Positions 56,690 through 64,000 of a stretch of 64,000 nt of DNA are shown here, piece by piece. The position numbers and the translations under genes were made by a program. Numbering within the stretch: the first letter of the stretch is position 1; each line of letters starts with the position of its first letter. The stretch is from Bagarius yarrelli (taxonomy: Eukaryota > Chordata > Actinopteri > Siluriformes > Sisoridae): assembly GCA_005784505.1 (NCBI GenBank), contig VCAZ01000131.1, positions 472,503 through 536,502 on the forward strand, written 5' to 3'. Below the pieces are notes generated by a model that was given only the letters and a program-made list of their open reading frames with translations, had not been told where the DNA came from and made no database searches.

Positions 56690-56862
56690 GGCTGTCTGTC
56701 TGTTTGTCTATCTGTCTGTCTGTCAGCTTGTCTATCTATCTATCTATCTATCTATCTAACTGTCTGTCTCTCTTATTTATCTATTTATCTATCTGTCTGT
56801 CTGTTAGTATATATTTCTGTCTTATCGACTGTCTCTCTTTCTGTCTGTCTATCTACTTGTTT
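56297..56862. repeat. long TCTA/TCTG compound array
   Basis: About 565 bp of TCTA blocks separated by TCTG/TTTG spacers that recur in similar order (for example GGCTGTCTGTCTGTTTGTC at about 56428 and 56691; AACTGTCTGTCTCTCTTAT at about 56628 and 56758). The 234-codon and 174-codon frames across it are artefacts. Confidence 0.96.
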
Positions 56863-56879
56863 GGTAATTAAATTAGATT

Positions 56880-57403
56880 GTTTTGTCTATAAAGGAAACT
56901 TTTTTAATTACATTATCTGTCATTTTTTAATCAGTTAATACTCTTGTTTTTGTTCCAACAACAACAATTTTTGTATCAAAAAAAATGTATCATTTGTAGG
57001 TAGAACAAAGTTAATATGTTTTTTATTTTTTTGTACAGAACAACTTGTATTTTCATTTAAACAATCGAAACGGGAGTTACAGTGTTGTGTTAAAGTGGCC
57101 GATGAGACGAAGGGAAGCGTAAACAAATGCTAGAAAAAAAAAAAACCGAAGAAAATAATGTTGCATGTTAATGCATCTGTTACGCTTTCGTTCTATTTAA
57201 AGATAACTGCGCTTTAAACAGTTTAGAAAAGGTTTTCATGGTGAAAAAGAGTAATTAAAGAGACAAAAAACACATTTTAAAATGTCAAAGCATAAATAAA
57301 ATACTTGTATTTACTTACGTTTAAAGTGCTAAATTGCAAAGTAAGAAAAAAAAGTAAACTGGTAATTTTCTGTACCAGAAAATAAAATGATTGTTTGAGT
57401 TTT
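56880..57403. other. AT-rich intron
   Basis: Nothing recognised. Confidence 0.4.
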
Positions 57404-57566
57404 ATGACCTGTGATGGACTGGCGAACTGTCCAGGGTGTCCCCCTCCTGCCTTTCGCCCTTACAGAGACAGCTGGGATAGACTCCAGCAGATCCCTGTGA
57501 CCCCGAATTAGGGAATAAGCAGGTATAGAAAATAAATGAACAAATAAACGAATGAATGAATGAAAA
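57404..57566 (+). mobile_element. teleost tRNA-headed repeat, 5'-truncated, GAATGAATGA tail
   Basis: GATGGACTGGCGAACTGTCC, AGCTGGGATAGACTCCAGCA, then AATGAATGAATGA. Confidence 0.82.
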
Positions 57567-57721
57567 AAATGAGTTTGCAATTTAAACACAATCAGTCGTA
57601 AAAGCTGATGATTTTGAATGCAAGGAATCAAATTTATTCGAAACGTCTTCATATTTTCCTGTTTAAGTCAATACACACATTTTAAACTGAAATAAACCAA
57701 TGAATAAAACCTGAAAATTTT

Positions 57722-58350
57722 GGTAGTAACAGATTCATTTTACTTCATTACCTTTACTTAAATTAAGTACATTTTTTGCTAGACTTGTACACTTGGAAGT
57801 GGTGGTGCAAATGGTTAAGGTGTTGGACTAATACCAGAAAGACCGGGGTTTGATTTCCAGCCCCACCAAGCCACCACTGCTGGGCCCCTGAGCAAGGCCC
57901 TTAACCCCCAATTGTAACTCCCAGTTGTATGAATGAGATAAATGTAAGTCACTCTGGGTAAGGACGTCTACCAAATGCTGTAAATGTACTTTCGGAGTAT
58001 ATTTAATGATGTGTACTTTTACTCTTACTCAAGTACATTTGTAGTGGAAAAAACGTTACTTTTACTTCGTTAGATTTGTCGGCGTCTTTCGGTTACTGTA
58101 TTATGATTAATAAATATGAGTATTTTTAAAATAATTAGTATTTTTTTTTTACTTTAACCTGTTTAATATAAACAGAACAGAGAGACTTTAGAGGAGATGG
58201 GATGTAAAAACTCGCCAAGTAGTTTAGGGGTTTTTCTTTACGCCAATCAAATCAGAAGTAACTAGTAACTAAATACTGTATACTTATTTACTCCTACTTA
58301 AAAAAGTATTAAGATTGTGACTTGCCATAGGTATTAGTACCCTTTACTTG
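57722..58350. repeat. dispersed repeat of TACTTTTACT/AAGTACATTT words, split by a SINE
   Basis: The left flank has CATTACCTTTACTTAAATTA and AAGTACATTT. The right flank has GTGTACTTTTACTCTTACTC and AAGTACATTTGTAGTGG. This resembles a common fish DNA repeat, cut by the SINE at 57796. Confidence 0.5.
57796..57988 (+). mobile_element. SINE copy, full length
   Basis: AAGTGGTGGTGCAAATGGTT to ACCAAATGCTGTAAATGTAC, with a short insertion (TAACTCCC) before the CAGTTGTAT block. A possible short target duplication (TTGTAC/ATGTAC) flanks it. Confidence 0.9.
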
Positions 58351-58439
58351 AGTGCAGATTTTGGATACTCGACCCACCTCGTAATACCAGGTTTTTTTTG
58401 CGAAGAATAACCAAAAAATAACTTAATCAAAAAAAAAAA

Positions 58440-58469
58440 AATAATATATATATATATATATATATATAT
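58440..58469. repeat. (TA)n microsatellite
   Basis: About 13 TA units after an A-rich run. Confidence 0.93.
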
Positions 58470-58825
58470 GCTGTTGGTTAGATGCGACTGACCGGTGTGT
58501 GAGAGTATAGAAGCACTCTCACACACTCCTGAACCTCTTCGGCTTGTTTGATATGAACACGATTCGCTCTGACACACACGAAGCTTTCCAGCTAAATGTT
58601 AAAGCGAATTTCTGAAAGGTTAGCAAGGGAACATGCAAATATTTAGAAAAAAATATTCCAAAACTGGAGCAACGAGGAGAGATAATCAAAAGAGCGCCAG
58701 ACAAATATACGCGCTATCAAGCAAGGATAGAAGAGCATGAATAATTTATCGGGGATCAGTTTGCTTCAACTTTTATAGCGCTATTTTATTTTTATTTATT
58801 TTTTTTATCAATAGAGTCAGACATT

Positions 58826-58865
58826 TTTTTTTTTTTTTTTTTAGTATTTTCTTTTTAGATTTTTC

Positions 58866-58903
<38 letters not shown>
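58826..58903. repeat. long poly-T tracts
   Basis: One run of about 19 T and one of about 35 T separated by mixed AT sequence. Confidence 0.9.
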
Positions 58904-58907
<4 letters not shown>

Positions 58908-60798
58908 CCACATCTTCAAACACACACAAAACCCCAAGCAGAGCCGCATGGATTCTCATGCACCTGTTATTATCTTTTCTGCTCTGCTTTAACATTGTGA
59001 ATCTTTAATCCGCCGTCTCTGTAGGTCGAATCTGTGTCTTAAAAAGCTTCTTTCCGTCCTGCGCTGTGCTTCCCTGTCTCATGTGCAGCAAACAAAGCAT
59101 GACTTTTTCCGAACTCTTCAATAGGATGTCACTACGCAGCATTACGGCCTCTCGGGCAGAAAAACTCTGCTGATATCAGAGGGGTTTTTTTCTTTTTCTT
59201 TCCATATAAGGCTTGTTTTTGTTTTATTTTTTTTGCAATGGAATTTTCCAATTTTTATATTAAGCTTTTAACTGATGTTGCAGTAGAAAAACACCATTTT
59301 TTAGCACTACTGTGTTTTTTTTTTTTTAACTGGGAGGGTTGCCATATTATTCAATCATCACCTTTAAATAAAGCGCCTGTATTGGACACCTAACCATCAA
59401 ATCTACAGTATGTGTGTGTTTTAGAACATTCTGTTCCAGATGTTAGTCTCAACCTCTATTCTTTTGGAAAGGTTTCACTAGCATGTGAGGAGACTTTTAA
59501 CCAGCAGATCAAAAAATGTTTCTGAAGACAATCACCGGTTGTACCTTTAGGAAAAGAGGTGCAAACTCCACTCCAATAATCCGAATGATTTGTACTCTCG
59601 AACTGAAAAAAAGATCCTCATGCTAGAAAAATAGTAGCAAAAAAAAGCCTGTGGGACAAATTACACTAAAGAAAGTGCAAGAATTTTTTTTTTTTTTTTT
59701 AAGTGCTAATTAAAAGATTTGGAGAAGCAAATGTTATGTCCTGTGAACACATTACTGTTATGGGCTCCAATTAGTATTGTGTGGCTTCATTAAGTTGGGA
59801 ACATGATTCATTTTCAAAGCCAATCAGAAGTCAGTATGTACAGTAATACGTGCAGGATGACTTTTAAACCTAATACAGCACTTAACGTGCGAGCTACTGT
59901 AGCATCACCTCCTGCATCACTTGCTTTAACAGCGCTACTTCCTCTTACATAATAAATAACTGAATTTCCTGGAAATGGATTCCATCCCATCATTTCTGCT
60001 GCACATCATTCACCTGTCACTTACTTCTAAACATGTTTCTTACTGCATTATGAGCAGGGAAAAAAAAAACTGAAGAAACGAGCCTGGATGCTAAATTGTA
60101 CAATTTTGCAGGTAGTCGTCGTGACCTTTCTAACAGTAATAGTACAAATGTAGGGAGGGGAGTGGGTGGAGGGGGGCATAATTCACATTTAAAGAAAGAG
60201 TGAAAAAGAATGCACGAGAGAGAGAGAGAGCTGTTGCTTTGCAGTGTTGCTTATAAAACAGCAAGGAAGTCTGACATTTTGTGTAAGAAAGAGCGGTTTA
60301 GCGGATTGCACATGATGGCTGACATGCTTGTAAAATTACGGTAAACAGGGTCTCGACATGCCAGGCCCCTGTTAGTGTCATACACTGCAGCTTAAGTGTG
60401 TAGACTTTTTTAGAATTTCAAAAGTCACTCTGTTTGATTGAATCTGTTTTGTCAAGGCTAAATTATACCACTTTTTGAGCTTGTTTGTAAACGGCCGGCG
60501 TTTGCACTGGCATGGAGCAGAACCATTACATCACCAACTTGTGACCGTGTGCTATTTCCACTTACTGACATCAGCAGTTCTCACTCAAGACCAGCAAGGT
60601 TTTGGGTCCAGTTTATAATCAGTATCTGGGCACCGGACCAGGACTATGGTTTTGTGGAAAAGTGTAGCTCGTTTAGTGTTTAGATCGTGCTCCTGCACTG
60701 GCCCTGTTGGAAAAGTGAAATGACTCCACCTGAAAAAGCAGTCATGACCCTCCACTTTTCTCATGAAAGAAGCTGTTGTGTTGTATGGTAGAGCCATA
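58904..60798. other. unique intron
   Basis: No repeat family recognised apart from T runs at 59318 and 59685 and a (GA)n run at 60217-60230. The minus-strand frame at 60585-60797 has no motif. Confidence 0.4.
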
Positions 60799-61095
60799 CC
60801 TTCTGACTGATGCTAGAGGGTCTGGGAATCTTTGCTGCTTTGAATGGTTAAGGTCCACCCTAAAGGAGTATGGCTGACAACCAATCAGGCTTCATTTTGT
60901 GCCACGTTATTTTTGAGGTGTGGAAATGCCCCCTGAATGAAATCCGTCTTGATTGATGCTTATTACCATCGATATAAACATACCAGCTTCCTTATTTGAA
61001 CAGACAGATTTGGATTCTGAAACAACACGGCACACACATCTCCGAGAAATCCCTACACTTTAACCAATCAGAGGACGACCTTGAAACTCCTAAGG
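60799..61095 (+). repeat. dispersed repeat, second plus copy of the 32379 family
   Basis: CTTCTGACTGATGCTAGAGG, GGTCCACCCTAAAGGAGTAT, CTTTAACCAATCAGAGGACG in the same order as at 32.4 kb. Confidence 0.7.
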
Positions 61096-62165
61096 TTTCC
61101 AGCTAAGTGTGTGATCTGAATTCGTCGTTCAGGCAGCGGTCTGTAGGGTGTGTGACGTCTGTAGCTCACAACAATGACAGTAAGCATCAGTTAAACACTG
61201 GATTGTCCAAATGATGTGAAGTGTAAGGTAAAGACTTTGGTCTGTTTTTGCAGAGATAACAACTTTCCATTTTAACACCAAACAAAGTGTGATCGGTTGC
61301 TTTATGTCAGTCAGCCTCCCTTTTGACCAGTAAAAAAAAATGCTATGGAGTCCAGAATTTCTGCTATCAGCTCCTTTTCTTTTTTCATTTCCTCAGTGCA
61401 GTCGGTTGGGTTTGGCTCAGCTCAGCAAAAAGTGACTAAACTATAGTCCAGGGTTGATATTGCTGTTTCTGTTAGTAAATAATTCATGTGTTTCTCTCTC
61501 ACTGGGGCAGCAAACAGTTTCAGTCAAGCTAAGTTAGTTAATGTCCAAAAGCGGTCCTCTGGGCTGCGGTTTATGGATTTAGTTTTGCTTCAAACTAAGA
61601 AAAGTACCCCCTGTTATCCTGTCCCCCCCCCGTCCCCATTTCTTCCTAATAGCCTCCATTTTGTAGCTCTTGTTCAAAAAATGTGTTGGTACCCTAGATC
61701 GGTGCCAAATTATGCTTTTAGCTCCAATTCAGGTAAACTTTTTTAATCCACTGAATTTCTTCTTTGCCAAGAATAAAGTGATTTGTTTTTATGTAGCTAT
61801 AAGACTTTCCACAGTTTCTCTTAGCCAGGTTGCTAATACGAGCTAATGGGACCAGATTAAGGTGCTTTTTCCAAGCATTCGATTTGCTTACTGATAATTA
61901 ACACCAGCCGGTATGCTAACATGAGCTAATCTGACATGATTTCTATGAAACGCAATAGTAATAGCCGGTGATTAATGTTTTGGCTAGCTAGCATAGGCTA
62001 ACTAATCCCTGCTAATTAATGCTAGTTAGTTTGATAAAGCTAATCTGACAGGATTTCTGTGAGAAATTATGTTCATAATAGTCAATAATAAATATAATTG
62101 AGCTAACCTGAAATTTGGCAGTTGCACCTATAGAGTGATTGATGTTTAACTAATTTTTCAGCCGT
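61096..62165. other. unique intron
   Basis: No gene or repeat recognised. Words such as GCTAATCTGACA and TGCTAACATGAGCTAAT recur loosely across 61830-62110. The frame at 61486-61746 has no motif. Confidence 0.4.
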
Positions 62166-62281
62166 GCATTTGAGGTTTGAAGGCTTTGCTCAGGGACCCA
62201 GCAGTTGCAGGTTGGTGGTGCTGGGAATTGAACCCACATTTTTTTTAATTTTCAAACCAACACCTTAAGTGATATGCTAAG
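62166..62281 (-). mobile_element. SINE fragment
   Basis: GAAGGCTTTGCTCAGGGACC, GTGGTGCTGGGAATTGAACC, then an AT insertion and AACACCTTAAGTGATATGCT. Confidence 0.75.
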
Positions 62282-63285
62282 GGGCTTTTCTTTAGATCGT
62301 TAGCAGCTGGTCTGGCTAAATTTAGACCTGACAAAATGCAACACTTAATAAAAAATAGTGTCCTCTCTCAGGACACCATTTTTTCTTCCTATCTTTTATA
62401 TCTCGAGTTCATGCTGGGTTTTAGCATCGTGCACAGCTTACCTAAGGCTTCCTTCTGACAGCTAGTTGCACACCAGCATCAGCATAGGGCAGCAAGATAG
62501 AGAGAGACGTGATTTGAGGTTTTAGCAACAGACTAGAGAAGCAAGTGAGCAAGAACGAGGGGCTACTTCACTTGCTTTTATTTGCTCTGGGGCACTACTT
62601 CATAGCTCTATGTGACGCTGCTATCTCTCGGTTCATTAAGCAGAGCCGCTTGATCACGGGGCCTTGAAATCCCCTCGGCCCTTATACCCGAACAGCGTGC
62701 TGCCTCTCAGACAAAGCTCATCTTTCTCTCCATTCCCTAGGCACTAACAAGAAGGCTGCGGCGCTCGCCTTTTTTGTTTAAACGACTCGGCTAGCTGTCG
62801 CTATCAAGACTGTGTTTTTTGTCACTGTCGCTACAGTGGAAGTAAACGTTTATGGCCATCAATTCTGGTCCACATCAGTCACCATGTCTTTCTTTTTCAT
62901 AACTAATTCGCACTAATTTTTGCTTGCAAAGTGTAAAATATTTTCCAGACCTGCTCATGGAACTCTCTAATTTTGTACAACATCTTTAGGCTACTATAAG
63001 TTTGAGATGTTTAATTAGCATCAATTAGTTGTAATCACCATCTTTCATTGATGTATAGTGAAAATCAGAACTAATCAACTCTTCTGTTAGCAGCTTGCGA
63101 AAATGTAGATGTAGTTAGCACAATTAGCAACACCTTCAAGCTTTTTTGTTTTTAATAGTTTGCTTATTTTTCTCTAGCTTGGATTTAAGACCTAGTTTAA
63201 GTTATACTATTTACTTGTAACATATGATTAGTTTAGGTCTTTCAGGTAAACTCTTAGCTTCTCAAATAGCTTTTACGTTCTGAAT
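62282..63285. other. unique intron, GC-richer core
   Basis: Bases 62640-62830 are repeat-free and relatively GC-rich (GGCTGCGGCGCTCGCC), a candidate conserved or regulatory block. Confidence 0.4.
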
Positions 63286-63430
63286 GGGAACGTGGTGGTG
63301 CAGTGGTTAAGGTGTTTGGATTGCTAATTTGAAGGTCAGGGTTTAAATACCAGCCACCACAAGGCTCTCAACCCCCAATTGCTTAGTTGTGTAAAGGGGA
63401 TAAATGTAAGTTCTCTGAAAATAAATTGTA
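63286..63430 (+). mobile_element. SINE copy with body and tail deletions
   Basis: ACGTGGTGGTGCAGTGGTTA, CCAGCCACCACAAGGCTCTC, then TAAATGTAAGTTCTCTGAAA. Confidence 0.82.
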
Positions 63431-64000
63431 TACCTTGCTAGGTTTCTGGATTTCTGTAGCTTTTACTTTAAACAATAGCAAGTGAGCTAGCTCCTAGTTA
63501 AGCTTTTATTCACAAGTTTCTTTTAGCTTGACAATTAGCTTCAATTTGTTTAAAGGTCATTACATACTTTCGCTCAAAATTTTCGCTCGTTAGAAAATAA
63601 ATATGACCTCCTGTTGTGTCAACCACAAAACCTTTGCCTATCACTAAAAAATTCAGACCAGGTTCGATTTTTCTCCTTTTCTCCTTTCTCCTTTTCGGTG
63701 TTTTAGACAATTCAGAACCTCCATACAAGCAGGAGTGAAAAGCCTTTCTGTAGCCTATTGTATGCTGGTTTCAATGCCTAGCCTGCACCTTGCCGAGGCC
63801 ACAATTTGGGATGTGTGTGTGTTTAAACCTTACACATACCGCCAGTCTTTGTTCAGGATCAATTGGTTCACGAAAATTGCTGGTCTTCTTCTTAATAAAT
63901 GGCTCCAGCAAAGTATCAAACTGACATCCAAACTTTAAATCTTAAGCTCTGACAATTGTTTTTGGATAACGAATACAAAAAAAAAAACATACAAATTTTT
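63431..64000. other. unique intron to the end of the window
   Basis: No feature recognised. Confidence 0.4.

Noticed and set aside
56234..56938. 234-codon open frame, longest in the window
   Set aside because: Translation of the TCTA/TCTG array; several frames are open at once for the same reason.

Overview
This window is non-coding, repeat-dense DNA from a ray-finned fish. The evidence is AT-rich sequence, about 40 copies or fragments of one tRNA-headed SINE with a V-SINE-like 3' tail, relics of Tc1-like, L2-like and other LINE elements and a DIRS-like element, nonautonomous DNA elements of types common in teleosts, and long (TCTA)n arrays. The repeat mix resembles otophysan fish, and a catfish is my best guess, but that is inference from remembered repeat types. 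There are no bacterial-type genes, operons, CRISPR arrays or phage.

The only host coding sequence I can support is one 113-bp exon at 25916-26028 on the + strand. It has a polypyrimidine tract and AG acceptor before it and a GTGAGT donor after it. It encodes the start of an immunoglobulin domain that matches, from memory, exon 2 of IGSF21, a synaptic adhesion protein. Neither the signal-peptide exon nor the next Ig exon is visible. The rest is therefore best read as at least 25.9 kb of upstream intron and at least 38 kb of downstream intron, unless an unrecognised gene lies within.

Layout. 0-5 kb: a (TCTA)n array, a Tc1 scrap and many SINEs, including one SINE inside another. 5-13 kb: a Tc1-like relic, hAT-like nonautonomous pieces, and a SINE/(TTCTC)n compound repeat. 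13-20 kb: SINEs, a 42-bp degenerate tandem repeat, a 360-bp sequence present twice, and a Tc1-like transposase relic. 20-25.9 kb: LINE 3' ends and a dense SINE cluster before the exon. 26-31 kb: a repeat-poor stretch after the exon, then a LINE fragment inside an older repeat. 31-35 kb: an inverted pair of one repeat family around other relics. 36-37.7 kb: a LINE fragment with an internal 36-bp minisatellite, sitting inside a different 30-bp minisatellite. 38-46 kb: a long-armed inverted repeat, (TCTA)n arrays, SINEs, and an L2-like 3' end whose tail resembles that of the SINEs. 47.6-51 kb: three diverged direct copies of a non-coding segment. 52-58 kb: a DIRS-like reverse-transcriptase relic, an 82-bp palindrome, a MITE inside a SINE, and a large TCTA/TCTG array. 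58-64 kb: mostly unique intron with candidate conserved blocks.

I did not find a new gene system. The most interesting signals are structural: four SINE copies carry internal inversions or foldbacks, a minisatellite grew out of reverse-transcriptase codons, the non-coding triplication, and the palindromes. All family names rest on recognition by eye without database search, and repeat boundaries are approximate (about 5-30 bp).
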